A DNA stretch of 64,000 nt, from the NCBI RefSeq assembly GCF_002101965.1, contig NZ_LQQA01000008.1, positions 104,282 to 168,281 of the forward strand, read 5' to 3'. Position 1 is the stretch's first letter; each line of letters begins with the position of its first letter. Of the stretch, positions 9,273-18,642 are shown in pieces. This DNA is from Mycolicibacterium wolinskyi. GTDB taxonomy: Bacteria; Actinomycetota; Actinomycetes; Mycobacteriales; Mycobacteriaceae. A model generated the notes under the pieces. That model had not been told where the DNA came from and searched no databases. It worked only from the letters and a program-made list of their open reading frames with translations. The position numbers and the translations under genes are program-made.

Positions 9273-10082
9273 CTACCGGGCGTCCCCTTCCCACCCGCTC
9301 GGAGTGAGTTCGGCGAGTTGTGAAATCGCCTGCATCACACGGTGGTCCGAACCGGGTTTGATGGTCGTCCACAGCTGACCGGACGGCGACACGCTGGGAG
9401 CCGACACCAACCTGCCGCGCTTTGTGTAGAAGACTGCGACCGCACCAGGCACGCGGACCACACGATCGGCCGCGGCATCGAGGACGTGACACACGATCTC
9501 GGCGAACGCGATGCGGGCCGCGAACGCGGACCCGAGGGCCGACGCCACCTGGTGCCCGGCGCCGAGGGCCCGTAATCGATCGGTGAAGAATGTGGCGCTG
9601 TGTCCGCCGCTGAGGCACTCGGCCAGGTCGGTGGCCGGTGCGCTGAAGGGCTCGACCGCGGCGGGCTGGCTCGCGGGCAGCTCGGCGATCACCGCACCGG
9701 CAGTACCGGTATGGGAATCGATCGCTCTGAGCTGCAGGCCATTTCCGGTCCGGCGGGCCGCCACACACATGAATCCCGTTTGGACGAGCGAGATCCGGGC
9801 CAACCCATCGGGTGTGACCAGACGAATGGCGATCTCCCGAGCCGGGCGTCGCAGCGCCGTCACCATGTCGGCGAGTTCGGTGTCGACCCCGTCGGAGCCG
9901 ATCAGACCCCGCGCCGCCAACTGCCCGGTGGCCAGATCGGCGGCCCTCGCCAACGCCTCGACCGTGCCGTGCCTGGGCCGTACGGCGAGCACAGTCGGGA
10001 ACTCGGTGACACCGAGTCGCGAGCCGACCACCTGCAGTTCGTCGTCGGTCAGCCCGAACGCCGATGCGGCCCGCGTGCTCAC
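9273..10082 (-). CDS. espG: EspG-family ESX chaperone
   Basis: A 269-residue protein with the EspG pattern: an N-terminal FGLTDDELQVVGSRLG-type opening, alternating beta and alpha segments and no membrane segment. EspG proteins are cytosolic chaperones that bind the tip of PE/PPE dimers from their own ESX system. The GTG start overlaps the stop of the upstream PPE gene (GTGA), so the chaperone is translationally coupled to its likely client. Position between PE-PPE and the esx pair matches ESX-2-like gene order. The subfamily number cannot be set by eye. Confidence 0.8.
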   Translation of the reverse strand: MSTRAASAFGLTDDELQVVGSRLGVTEFPTVLAVRPRHGTVEALARAADLATGQLAARGLIGSDGVDTELADMVTALRRPAREIAIRLVTPDGLARISLVQTGFMCVAARRTGNGLQLRAIDSHTGTAGAVIAELPASQPAAVEPFSAPATDLAECLSGGHSATFFTDRLRALGAGHQVASALGSAFAARIAFAEIVCHVLDAAADRVVRVPGAVAVFYTKRGRLVSAPSVSPSGQLWTTIKPGSDHRVMQAISQLAELTPSGWEGDAR

Positions 10083-11161
10083 GGCTCCTCCGAGCTTGCA
10101 CCGATGACGGCAGGCGAAACCCAGCTGTCCGAGACCTGTTCGAGGGTGCGCGAATCATCGGCGAACTCGTCGGGTGCGGTTCCCGGGTCGGCAAGCCCGT
10201 CGAAAGCCGCGGTGTCGGGACCCCAGCTGACGCTGTCGACCAGGATGGGTGTGTCGTTGATACCGGTCGCAGGCAGCCAGGTGGAACCGTTCGCGGCAAG
10301 ACCGGCGGCCGCTTCGCCGCCGCCCTCCAGAACCTCTGGCGGGTACATCGATTCGTGGTCACGTCCACCGTCCTGACCGCGCGCGAGCCCGGCCATCGGT
10401 GCGTAGGGCGCACCGGCCATGGTCGACGCGGCCGCTGGTGATACCGCCGAGACCCGGCCGCTGTTGCTCGGCCGTTCGGAACCCGATACGCCACGGCCGG
10501 CGTGCGGACCCAACGGCATGGGTGGCGGCGCATAGCCCCCGCCGCCTGCTCCCGCCGAGCCGCCCGCAGCACCGGCGGCCGCTGCGGCCGCGGCCCGCTC
10601 GGCAGCCGCGGCATCGCCTTTGGCGACCTCGGGTGGCAGCGGCTCTTCCCAAGCCGTTGCCAGGGGTGCGACCGCGTTCTCGTACTGCTGCATGACCGCG
10701 GCGGCGTTGGCCTGGTCAGCCGTTGCCGCAGCGTCGAATTCGGCGAACGATCCGGCCAGGACGGCGCCGTTGTAGGCGGCAAGTGAGGCCATCATGTCGC
10801 GCTGTGCCTCGCCTTCGACGGCCTCAGACACGCTCGGCATGGCCAGGATCGCGACGGTGGCCGCCACGGCGGCCTGTTCGGCCCGCTGGCCGTTGGCGGC
10901 GGCGTTGAGCGCCTTGGCCTGCAGCCAATCGCCCAGCTCCTGCAGACGTGCCAACACATCCGGCGCGTGTTGGCTTTCCCACGAGGTGCGGACCCGGTCG
11001 AGGAGCTGGGTGTACTCGGTGGCTGCGGCGTTGAAACCGTTGGCGACCCGGACCCAGGCCGCGCCGGCATCGCCGACCGACGATGGTCCGGGGCCCTCGG
11101 TGAGGTCGCGCGCGAGTTGTTCGGTGCTTCGCGACTCCCACACCACGCCGGTGTAACCCAC
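10079..11161 (-). CDS. PPE-family ESX substrate
   Basis: A 360-residue protein. The N-terminal 170 residues are helical and contain WESRSTEQLARD and a SWESQ helix-turn, as in PPE-domain proteins. The strict N-terminal Pro-Pro-Glu is absent: the start is a GTG followed by GYTGVVWES. The C-terminal half is Ala/Gly/Pro-rich and low-complexity. PPE proteins pair with PE proteins and are recognised by EspG; the PE-like gene is 24 bp upstream and espG overlaps its stop. I class it as a divergent PPE of the type found inside ESX clusters. Confidence 0.75.
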   Translation of the reverse strand: MGYTGVVWESRSTEQLARDLTEGPGPSSVGDAGAAWVRVANGFNAAATEYTQLLDRVRTSWESQHAPDVLARLQELGDWLQAKALNAAANGQRAEQAAVAATVAILAMPSVSEAVEGEAQRDMMASLAAYNGAVLAGSFAEFDAAATADQANAAAVMQQYENAVAPLATAWEEPLPPEVAKGDAAAAERAAAAAAAGAAGGSAGAGGGGYAPPPMPLGPHAGRGVSGSERPSNSGRVSAVSPAAASTMAGAPYAPMAGLARGQDGGRDHESMYPPEVLEGGGEAAAGLAANGSTWLPATGINDTPILVDSVSWGPDTAAFDGLADPGTAPDEFADDSRTLEQVSDSWVSPAVIGASSEEP

Positions 11162-11185
11162 GGTGAATCCGAACCCTTCGGCCTG

Positions 11186-11482
11186 TCAGACGGTGAACTC
11201 TGCGTCGGCGGCAGCGACATTCCCGGCGCTCGAGCGCAGCGCCGCGGCTACCTCGCGGAGCTCCGTGACGCCGAGTGCGGCCGATTTCGCATAGGACGTG
11301 TGCACCTCGTTGAGCGTGGACGACGCCCGTACGGAAACCTCATCGCGACCGACCGGCACCGTGTTGAGCTGAGGCTCTTCGGCGCGCAGCAGGCTCTCCA
11401 GCCGGTCGGCTATGGCATCGAGCCGCGTGGCGGCGTCACCCAATTCGCGGGTGCGGATCGACAATCCTTGTGAATCGGCCAT
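11186..11482 (-). CDS. PE-like ESX substrate
   Basis: A 98-residue two-helix protein (MADSQGLSIRTRELGD...) of PE-domain length, encoded just upstream of the PPE gene. Helix 1 (about 8-33) and helix 2 (about 50-90) are rich in Ala and Leu. There is no N-terminal Pro-Glu, so the name rests on size, helical pattern and pairing with PPE. A C-terminal YxxxD/E is not evident; YAKSA lies mid-protein. It probably forms a heterodimer with the product of 10079-11161. Confidence 0.68.
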   Translation of the reverse strand: MADSQGLSIRTRELGDAATRLDAIADRLESLLRAEEPQLNTVPVGRDEVSVRASSTLNEVHTSYAKSAALGVTELREVAAALRSSAGNVAAADAEFTV

Positions 11483-11515
11483 GTCTTCTCCCCTGTTGTC
11501 GTGATTCGCATCGGT

Positions 11516-12847
11516 TCACGCCTCCCCGATCACCGGCGGTGCTGCCGTACCGAGGTCACCGACGATTTCGTCCCCGTGGTCGGTGGTCTGCAGGAAGGCC
11601 GGGGCGGTGTGGTCCCCACCGGCCATCCGGCCGCCGTGGGCCATCGGCGCCATCGGTGCGCCCATCATCGGAGCGCCGTAACCAGCGCCGAGTGCTGCGC
11701 CTGCGCGCGCCGACGAGGCGACCGCCCGACCCAGGTCCTCGCTCACCGGTGGCATCGGGGGCGCAGATCGGGCGGCGAGCGTGCTGGCGCCGGATCCGCC
11801 TGCGCTGCCACCACCGGCACCGCCGCCCGCGCTTCCGCCGCCGCCCGCCGCATGGCCGGCGCGGCCCGCGGTGCCCGCGGCAGCCGCCGTGGAACCGGCC
11901 GTACCGGCCGTGCCCTGGGACGCCATGCCGCTGAGCTGCGAGGCCAGATCGGTCGCGGTCTGCGTGCCGGCCTGCGCGGCCTTCGTCGCAGCACTCATGA
12001 GCGAGGAAAGTCCCTGCGAGCCACCCGAAGCCGACGAGGTCGCCGAAGTCAGCTGACTCGGCACGGCGGTGGTGGTCAGCGGTGCCTCGGTCACCGGAAC
12101 CGGTTCACCCGCCGCGGTGACCGCCGCGGTCTGGGCGGCGAGTTCGGCCTGCAGTTCGGCCATCGTCTCGGTGGCGCGGGTGACTGCCTCGGTGGCCGCG
12201 GCGATGGCGGCGGCCCAGCCCCACGGGAAGATGATGTTGGGACCGATCGCGGCCATGGTCGCCATGAACTCGCCGATGATCTCGATCAGCCTGGCCTCGG
12301 CCTGTTTGACCGTCGCCGCGGCGGCAGCGAGCGAGTTGCGCAGTGCGTTGGCCTGAGCCCTGAGCGCGGCGCCGTTGTCGAGTGCGGTGGCGGTCTTGGC
12401 GGCCGCGGCAGTGCCGCCGGCACCCTCCCAGTTTCCGGTCAGATCGCCAAGTGCCGATGCCAGGGAGCTGTTGGAGCTGTCGAAGGCCTGTGCGACGCCG
12501 TCGAACATCTGTGTCGGATCGAGCCCTTCGAACACGCCGTCGCCGAGGGTGCCCAGCGCATCGGTCACGGGTTTGATCAATTGCCCCGGATCCATCGGAC
12601 TGGCCGGCGCATTCGGTGGGGGGACGCCCTCGGGCGGGAGTGGGCCCGGTGGCGGCGCCGTGGGCAGCGGCGGAAACCCGAGCCGCGCCAGGATTTCCTG
12701 CACCGGCAGGTTCAGATACTCGGCGAGGCCGTGCTCCTGCGCGGCGATCACCGCGCTCGCGTCGAACCCAGGGAGCTGGCCGGCGAATTGCGCTGTGACA
12801 TCGCCCGAGCCCGTCACCGCAGCAGTCGGCTGGGGTATTGCAGCCAC
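11516..12847 (-). CDS. EspA/EspE-like ESX secretion-associated protein
   Basis: A 443-residue protein with a Pro-rich region (residues about 60-85), a WXG-like NWEGAGGTAAAA turn, a long helical stretch and one hydrophobic segment (IIFPWGWAAAIAAATEAV). The C-terminal third is Ala/Gly/Ser-rich and low-complexity. The NWxGxA turn followed by a hydrophobic segment recalls EspA/EspE proteins, which are co-secreted with small EspC/EspF proteins. An EspC-like gene lies 9 bp upstream. The start is a GTG at 12847. The class call is by layout and pairing, not by strong sequence recall. Confidence 0.6.
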   Translation of the reverse strand: MAAIPQPTAAVTGSGDVTAQFAGQLPGFDASAVIAAQEHGLAEYLNLPVQEILARLGFPPLPTAPPPGPLPPEGVPPPNAPASPMDPGQLIKPVTDALGTLGDGVFEGLDPTQMFDGVAQAFDSSNSSLASALGDLTGNWEGAGGTAAAAKTATALDNGAALRAQANALRNSLAAAAATVKQAEARLIEIIGEFMATMAAIGPNIIFPWGWAAAIAAATEAVTRATETMAELQAELAAQTAAVTAAGEPVPVTEAPLTTTAVPSQLTSATSSASGGSQGLSSLMSAATKAAQAGTQTATDLASQLSGMASQGTAGTAGSTAAAAGTAGRAGHAAGGGGSAGGGAGGGSAGGSGASTLAARSAPPMPPVSEDLGRAVASSARAGAALGAGYGAPMMGAPMAPMAHGGRMAGGDHTAPAFLQTTDHGDEIVGDLGTAAPPVIGEA

Positions 12848-12856
12848 AGCGAACGC

Positions 12857-13150
12857 CTAGGCGGAGAAGCCGGAGTCGGCGGATGACAGGCCCGCGCTGG
12901 CGCCGGAGGTTACGCCGCCGATACCGGCGTGTACACCGCCGACGAGCAACGTGCCGGCCAGATTGGTCGCTTGCGCACGCCCGTACGCCGCCAGGTAGGT
13001 AGCACCGATCGGCCCGATGGCGGTTGCGGCGGCCGCGAGCATCGCGGCCGAATCCGCCGATCCCGCAGCGCTGATCACCTCGCCGGCCGTCGCGTTGGCA
13101 GTGGCGAAGGCCGCCATGCCGACGGGCACAGCCGTCAATCCAGAACTCAC
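12857..13150 (-). CDS. EspC/EspF-like small secreted ESX protein (DUF2580-type)
   Basis: A 97-residue protein beginning LTAVPVGMAAFA and containing YLAAYGRAQATNL and a C-terminal SSADSGFSA. This spacing matches the EspC/DUF2580 family (Lxvxp at the N terminus, YlxAh/yxxa mid-protein, aD near the end). I chose the GTG at 13150 because a GGGGG ribosome-binding site lies seven bases upstream; the longer open frame adds 20 unsupported residues. It heads the seven-gene minus-strand operon that continues into the EspA/EspE-like, PE, PPE, espG and esx genes. Confidence 0.65.
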   Translation of the reverse strand: MSSGLTAVPVGMAAFATANATAGEVISAAGSADSAAMLAAAATAIGPIGATYLAAYGRAQATNLAGTLLVGGVHAGIGGVTSGASAGLSSADSGFSA

Positions 13151-13383
13151 TGAAAACCCCCGGTGTGCTGTCGTGTGCGCAGGCCCGCTACGTTGCGGGG
13201 ATTGTGGCAACTGCTAACACCAAAGCCCAAAACTGAAGCCTAGCCCGTACCAGTCTCTTTGGCGACCCCCCGACTCGAAATAGTTGTGTGCCAATACAAA
13301 ACACACGGGGCGTGGCGGCGACGTTCGCGAAGTGTCGCACACGGCCGATCGAGGGTCGGCGTTCTCCGACGTAAGGCGGCGCT

Positions 13384-13725
13384 TCAGCCGATCGTCTCGT
13401 CCGACCGCCGCAGCGGTTCGCGCTCGATCTCCTGATACCGCGAGTTGAACTGTTCGACGAGACGATCCCGACGGTCTACCGCGGCTTTGGCTGCTGTTTG
13501 CGCAATGTTCACAATCAGATTCGCGAGCTCTTGCGCGCCCAATCGGGTTGCTGCGCCCCCCATGGTGAGGTCGGTCATCGCACCGGTGGCATCGACCTCG
13601 ACGGTCACCGCCCGGTCGGGGCTCGTCGCGCGCACCCGGATCGCCGCGCACTGCTCCTGCATGGCCGCGAGCAGGTCGCGCTGGCGCGCCATGCGGGCGA
13701 CCACCGCGTCGGCGAGGCCGGTCAT
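13384..13725 (-). CDS. YbaB/EbfC-family protein (EspL-like)
   Basis: A 113-residue protein with the YbaB pattern: a charged N-terminal helix, a central beta segment (AVTVEVDATGAMTDLTMG) and a C-terminal helix ending in an acidic/basic tail. YbaB proteins are small dimeric DNA-binding or scaffold proteins. ESX clusters often carry diverged copies, such as EspL in ESX-1. The ATG overlaps the stop of the gene upstream (ATGA), so the two are coupled. Confidence 0.75.
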   Translation of the reverse strand: MTGLADAVVARMARQRDLLAAMQEQCAAIRVRATSPDRAVTVEVDATGAMTDLTMGGAATRLGAQELANLIVNIAQTAAKAAVDRRDRLVEQFNSRYQEIEREPLRRSDETIG

Positions 13726-14045
13726 ACGGATCGCATCCAGCTGCTCGGCAACACGTCGTCGCCTTCCGCGGCGCGGTCCTCGGCCATCCTGAGGTCTTCT
13801 TCGTTGGCCAGCTTCAGGTTTCGTATCACCGCTGGTGAAACGTTCTGCGACAGTAGCTCGCGGCGGCGCGCGACCTGAGCCCGTACGGCGGACAGGCGAC
13901 AGAGTGCGAGGATCTCGGCAGCGAGGAGTTCGGGAGATTTCTGCAGTTCGCGAGGGTCGATCCGCAGGGCGACGGGCAGTCCGCGTTCGGTTGTCGAAAC
14001 GGCGATTCCCCCGTTACGTGACGTGGCGGTGGGAACTTCTGCCAT
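13722..14045 (-). CDS. Small ESX-associated protein, distant YbaB/EspH-like
   Basis: A 107-residue protein. Its first half (GGIAVSTTERGLPVALRIDP) has a short beta region followed by helices, resembling a degenerate YbaB/DUF2694 fold as in EspH-type genes. The start at 14045 (MAEVPTATS) follows a GAGGAG ribosome-binding site; the longer frame upstream would run into the divergent ParA-like gene. It is coupled to the YbaB-family gene downstream. Function is unknown; a role as an ESX-associated cytosolic factor is inferred from context only. Confidence 0.6.
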   Translation of the reverse strand: MAEVPTATSRNGGIAVSTTERGLPVALRIDPRELQKSPELLAAEILALCRLSAVRAQVARRRELLSQNVSPAVIRNLKLANEEDLRMAEDRAAEGDDVLPSSWMRSV

Positions 14046-14154
14046 CGAAACTCCTCGACAGAGAGTTTGCTGGAACGACGGGTGAGGCGGCGAAGTCGAG
14101 TTACTACGGCCCCGGATCTTCAGTACGATACCAACCGGGCGCGCCGATAGAGCT

Positions 14155-15645
14155 GTGTATGAAGTGGAAAGGAATTGGGAGAAGTTGGCCAATGACCGTG
14201 GGGCGCCTGCTCAACCGCCCTGGTTGCACGGCTATCAGCAGCCGTCGGTAGGGCCGCGACATTCGTTGCTGGGTCGTGACATTGCACAGGAAGAACACGA
14301 CGGTGCGTCTTACGCCGACGACAACCAGTTTGCTGACGAGCCTCAGAACCGACCCGGACGGCATCGCAACGGCAACGGCGAAGCCCACAGCGAGCAGTTA
14401 GCCACGTCGTATCAGCCGGTCCCGCAACCCGATCCGGTCGCGCCGGTCGCACCGCAGGACCCGGTGGAAGCGCGCGCCGCGGAGTTGTTGCGACTGCTCG
14501 GCCCGGATCGGCCGGTGGACGTCGAGGCGCCGCAGGCAGTGGACGACGTGACCGACCCCGCGGTGATCGCGTCGCCGAATCCGCCGCCGGTCCCCTCGCC
14601 ACCACAACCGCCGCCACTGCTGCCGCAGCCTCCACAGCTGTCACCGCCGAACCCGGCCGAGCGCATGCCCGCATACCCGCCACCGCACCACACGTTGCGG
14701 CCGCTGGATGACGCGGCGATCGCCAACCGTGACCGCTTCGCCCCGCAATCGGGTTGGCGGCGGGCTCTTTACCGAGCAACCGCAGGCAGGGTGAATCCGG
14801 GCGACTCGCCTCGAGACCGGCGCCGCGAAGAGTTGTACAGCCGCATCAGACAGCCGATCCGGGGCGACTTCCGGATCGCGGTGTTGTCGATCAAGGGTGG
14901 AGTCGGTAAGACGACGACGACCCTGGGACTCGGTTCGGCGCTCGCCACGATCCGCACCGATCGTGTCATCGCGGTCGATGCGAACCCCGACCGCGGCACG
15001 TTGGCTCAGCGCATCAACGACCCGTCGACCGCTACGGTGCGAGACCTGTTGTCGGACCCGAACATCACGAGGTACTCCGACGTGCGCTACTACACGCGGA
15101 TGTCGGAGAGCCGGCTCGAGGTGCTCGGCAGCCCGATCGACCCGGCCATCTCGGAGGCGTTCGGCGAACTCGACTACCGCCGCACGATCGACATCCTGCA
15201 GAACTTCTACAACGTCATCCTCACCGACTGCGGCACCGGCATCATGCATTCGGCGATGCGCGGCGTCCTCGATCTCGCCCATGCCGTCGTGCTGGTCAGT
15301 TCGCCTGCACTGGATGCCGCGCGCAGCGCGTCGGCCACCCTCGAATGGCTTACCCAGCACGGATATTCGGATCTGGTGCGGGAGGCTCACCTGGTGCTGA
15401 GCGCGTCGCGGCCGGGCGGAACCGCGGTCCGGATGGACAAGGTTTACGAGCATTTCGAATCCCGGTGCCGATCTGTTCACCTGATTCCATTCGACTCCCA
15501 CCTGGCCGAGGGGGGCGAGGTCGACATGGAACTGCTCAAACCGGCAACGTTCCAGGCATACGTCGAATTGGCCGGGGCCGTCGCGGAGAAGTTCGCGCTC
15601 CTGAGGCCGAACGGCGGGCGGCCGTATGCGGGGCCGGACGCCTGA
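14155..15645 (+). CDS. ParA/MinD-like ATPase with Pro-rich N terminus (EspI-like)
   Basis: The protein is up to 496 residues. The first 200 are disordered and extremely Pro-rich. A short SGWRRALYRATAGRVNPG motif leads into a MinD/ParA ATPase domain with a deviant Walker A, IKGGVGKTTTT, at about residues 246-256. Later signatures are AVDANPDRGTL and LTDCGTGIMHS (switch II). ESX loci carry such proteins (EspI in ESX-1, Rv3888c in ESX-2), with proposed roles in regulating or positioning secretion. The GTG at 14155 is the longest start; later GTG/TTG codons are possible. eccA follows after 22 bp. The domain call is certain; the role is inferred. Confidence 0.82.
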   Translation: MYEVERNWEKLANDRGAPAQPPWLHGYQQPSVGPRHSLLGRDIAQEEHDGASYADDNQFADEPQNRPGRHRNGNGEAHSEQLATSYQPVPQPDPVAPVAPQDPVEARAAELLRLLGPDRPVDVEAPQAVDDVTDPAVIASPNPPPVPSPPQPPPLLPQPPQLSPPNPAERMPAYPPPHHTLRPLDDAAIANRDRFAPQSGWRRALYRATAGRVNPGDSPRDRRREELYSRIRQPIRGDFRIAVLSIKGGVGKTTTTLGLGSALATIRTDRVIAVDANPDRGTLAQRINDPSTATVRDLLSDPNITRYSDVRYYTRMSESRLEVLGSPIDPAISEAFGELDYRRTIDILQNFYNVILTDCGTGIMHSAMRGVLDLAHAVVLVSSPALDAARSASATLEWLTQHGYSDLVREAHLVLSASRPGGTAVRMDKVYEHFESRCRSVHLIPFDSHLAEGGEVDMELLKPATFQAYVELAGAVAEKFALLRPNGGRPYAGPDA

Positions 15646-15667
15646 ACCACACGACAGGCAGGACACA

Positions 15668-17503
15668 ATGAGCGGACGCAGCAGAGACGCCCAGCGCGTG
15701 TTCGACGCGGGAGTGCTGTCACTGGGAATCCCGATCAACGGCGTCGAGACCGACCGGGATGTCGAGTACGCGAAGTTGGCGTTCGCGCGCGCCACCGAGT
15801 ACGACCCCGATATGTGCGATGCGTGGTTGGGGCGCGTCGCCGCGGGCGAGTCCAGCCCCGAGATCATCTACCACCTCTACCGCACGAGCAGCACCACGTT
15901 GTTTCGCGAACAGCGCCGACTGGGGTTGCCGGGCCGCGCGCTCAGCGGACGGTTCCACACCAATCTTTACATCGACTACGACCTCAGTTCGTTCACCGAG
16001 ATCTGGCTCGCGTATGCGGCGGGCATGATCGCCGGCAAGGACTACACCGAAGCCGAGAACACCCTCGACGAGCTCGACCGGATCCGGGCGCGGATGCCCG
16101 GCGGCGACGCGGCATCGGACGAGATCTGCGCCTACATCCGCGGCGTGATGCACTTTCTCACCCAGCGTTGGCCGGATGTCCTTGTCACCCTGGCCAATTC
16201 GGCGTCGTTCCGCGACGAGTTCATCGCCGCGGGCGCGAACATGATGGTGGGCACCGCGTGTGCTCAGCTCGGTCTGTTCGGCGAGGCGATCCGGCGCCTC
16301 GAGCAAGCCGGCACCGGGCCGATCCCGGCGGCCCGCCAGGCCGCCGACTTCTGCCGCGGCCTGACGCTGCGGGAGATGGGCAAAGAGGACGAGGCCCGCG
16401 CGGTGTTCGAGCGTCTCTACAGCGAGGATCCGGCATTCACGGCGAATGCGGCGGCACTGCGAGATCCGAAATACCGGCTGATGATCACCGATCAAGAGAC
16501 GATCGATTCGCGGACCGACAAGTGGGATCCCAAATCGGCGCGATCGCACAGCGAGCGAGACGACGAGCAGCAGGCCGACCGGAACAACAGCTTCCTGCGG
16601 GAAGCGCAAGAGGAGTTGGACCGTCAGGTGGGCCTGGCCGAGGTCAAGACGCAGGTCGCGAAGCTGCGGTCGACCGCCAAACTGGCGAAGGTCCGCGAAG
16701 ACAAGGGTCTCAGCTCGGTACCCCGCAGCCTGCATCTCGCCTTCACCGGCCCACCCGGGACCGGCAAGACCACCATCGCCCGGGTGATCGCCAAGATCTA
16801 TTGCGGCCTCGGCCTTTTGAAGACGCCGTCGGTGGTTGAAGCCACCCGTGCCGATTTCGTCGGACAGCATCTGGGCAGCACCGCGATCAAGACGTCCGAG
16901 CTCATCGACCGTGCCCTCGACGGCGTGCTCTTCATCGACGAGGCCTATACGTTGATCCAGTCGGGTCTGGCCGGCGGTGACGCGTTCGGCAGGGAGGCCG
17001 TCGACACACTGCTGGCCCGCATGGAAGACGACCGGGACCGCCTCGTGGTGATCATCGCGGGCTACGACCGGGAGATCGACCGGTTCCTGGCGGCCAACGA
17101 AGGTCTGTCGTCTCGGTTCTCGCGTCGTATCCGGTTCAGTTCCTACAGTGCCGACGAGTTGGGTGACATCGCCCGGGTGATCGCCAGAGCGAGAGATTCC
17201 GACCTGACCGACGACGCCTACCGTGAGCTGATCGCGGTGTGCCGGAAATTGTGCGAGACCGAATCGCTCGACCAGGCCGGGCAACGGCGGTTGAGCATCG
17301 ACATCGCCGGCAACGGTCGCTTCATCCGCAACGTCGTGGAATCCGCCGAGGAGGAACGGGCCTTCCGGCTCAGCGAGGACCCCGACGTCGACCTCGATTC
17401 ACTCAGCGAGGACGTGTTGCGGCGGATCGAACCGGCCGACATCCGGGCCGGTCTGCGCAACGTGCTCGAAATGCACATGGACATGCACAAGGAGAACCGA
17501 TGA
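15668..17503 (+). CDS. eccA: EccA-type AAA+ ATPase of ESX secretion
   Basis: A 611-residue cytosolic protein. The N-terminal half is a TPR-like helical array and the C-terminal half is a CbbX-like AAA+ ATPase. Walker A is GPPGTGKTT at about 361-369, Walker B is VLFIDEAY at about 419-426, and arginine-finger-type SRFSRRI lies further on. EccA proteins act on ESX substrates or their chaperones in the cytosol. The ATG at 15668 (MSGRSRDAQRVF) is the conserved-looking start, 22 bp after the ParA-like gene. Its stop overlaps the start of a second ParA-like gene (ATGA), so eccA is sandwiched between two ParA-family ATPases. Confidence 0.9.
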   Translation: MSGRSRDAQRVFDAGVLSLGIPINGVETDRDVEYAKLAFARATEYDPDMCDAWLGRVAAGESSPEIIYHLYRTSSTTLFREQRRLGLPGRALSGRFHTNLYIDYDLSSFTEIWLAYAAGMIAGKDYTEAENTLDELDRIRARMPGGDAASDEICAYIRGVMHFLTQRWPDVLVTLANSASFRDEFIAAGANMMVGTACAQLGLFGEAIRRLEQAGTGPIPAARQAADFCRGLTLREMGKEDEARAVFERLYSEDPAFTANAAALRDPKYRLMITDQETIDSRTDKWDPKSARSHSERDDEQQADRNNSFLREAQEELDRQVGLAEVKTQVAKLRSTAKLAKVREDKGLSSVPRSLHLAFTGPPGTGKTTIARVIAKIYCGLGLLKTPSVVEATRADFVGQHLGSTAIKTSELIDRALDGVLFIDEAYTLIQSGLAGGDAFGREAVDTLLARMEDDRDRLVVIIAGYDREIDRFLAANEGLSSRFSRRIRFSSYSADELGDIARVIARARDSDLTDDAYRELIAVCRKLCETESLDQAGQRRLSIDIAGNGRFIRNVVESAEEERAFRLSEDPDVDLDSLSEDVLRRIEPADIRAGLRNVLEMHMDMHKENR

Positions 17504-18642
17504 CGGCGCCTTCGGGCAGCGACGGGCCCGCCGAACTCGACGAGCCGACGCGCCAGATCCCGCGCGTGGCCGACGCCGAGGTGTTCAACCAACGCTCGAC
17601 GTACTCGACACGGTATGTCCCCCAACCACATCCGCCGCTGCAAACCCCGTTCGTGACGGGTCAGCATCCCGGCGCGATGGCCGGACAGCCCGTGGCCGCG
17701 GGCCCGCAACAGCTGCGCCTGATCGCACCCGTGCAGCGCAGGCCCAGCGGCGGTTGGCGACGGCTCGTGTACCTGCTGGCCGCCGGCCTGATCAATCCCG
17801 GTGAATCGCCGCGCGACCGCAACCGGCGGGCACTTGTCGCCCGCGTCAACAAGGAGGTGCGCGGCGACTACCGGATCGCGGTGCTGTCGCTGAAAGGCGG
17901 CGTCGGCAAAACCACGACGACCGTCGCGCTGGGGGCCACGCTGGCGTCGATCCGCGGTGACCGGGTGATCGCCGTGGATGCCAACCCGGATTTCGGCACG
18001 CTGGCTCAACGCGGCCCCGACCAGACCCGGGCCACCGTGCGTGACCTGCTGGCCGACACGTCGATCAGGCGGTACTCCGATGTGCGGGCCTACACGTCGC
18101 AGGGTGAGAGCCGCCTCGAGATCATGGCCTCCGAACGCGACCCGGCGGTGTCCGAGTCCTTCTCGGAAGAGGACTACCGCCAGGTCATCTCGTTGCTGCA
18201 GCGGTTCTACAACATCATCCTCACCGACTGCGGAACCGGTCTCATGCACTCGGCGATGAAGGGCGTCCTGGACGAGGCGAACGCGATCATCCTGGTCACC
18301 TCGCCCGCGATGGACGGGGCCACGAGTGCGCAGGGCACGCTCGACTGGCTGACCCACCAGGGTTACGGGCATCTCGTGGCCAATGCCGTCGTGGTGGTGA
18401 GTTCGTCGCGTCCGGGGGCCACGTCGATGGATATCGACGAACTGATGCGATATTTCCAAAGCCGTTCACGTGCTGTTCATTTCATCCCGTTCGACGATCA
18501 CCTCGCCGAAGGCTCGGAAGTTGTCCTGAACTTGATGAATCGCAAGACGCAGGACGCGTTCATCGAACTCGCCGCGACGGTCGCAGACGCCTTTGTCCGC
18601 ACCGACCGGCGGGCGGGTGGGCCGGTGATGCGGGTCGAGTAG
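17500..18642 (+). CDS. Second ParA/MinD-like ATPase of the ESX locus
   Basis: A 380-residue protein. It has a shorter disordered N terminus (about 85 residues), then the motif GGWRRLVYLLAAGLINPG and a MinD/ParA domain with LKGGVGKTTTT at about 129-139, AVDANPDFGTL and LTDCGTGLMHS. It is clearly homologous over the whole ATPase domain to the gene at 14155, so the pair arose by duplication. The ATG overlaps the eccA stop by 4 bp. ParA-like proteins of this type in ESX clusters have no firmly established function. Confidence 0.82.
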   Translation: MTAPSGSDGPAELDEPTRQIPRVADAEVFNQRSTYSTRYVPQPHPPLQTPFVTGQHPGAMAGQPVAAGPQQLRLIAPVQRRPSGGWRRLVYLLAAGLINPGESPRDRNRRALVARVNKEVRGDYRIAVLSLKGGVGKTTTTVALGATLASIRGDRVIAVDANPDFGTLAQRGPDQTRATVRDLLADTSIRRYSDVRAYTSQGESRLEIMASERDPAVSESFSEEDYRQVISLLQRFYNIILTDCGTGLMHSAMKGVLDEANAIILVTSPAMDGATSAQGTLDWLTHQGYGHLVANAVVVVSSSRPGATSMDIDELMRYFQSRSRAVHFIPFDDHLAEGSEVVLNLMNRKTQDAFIELAATVADAFVRTDRRAGGPVMRVE

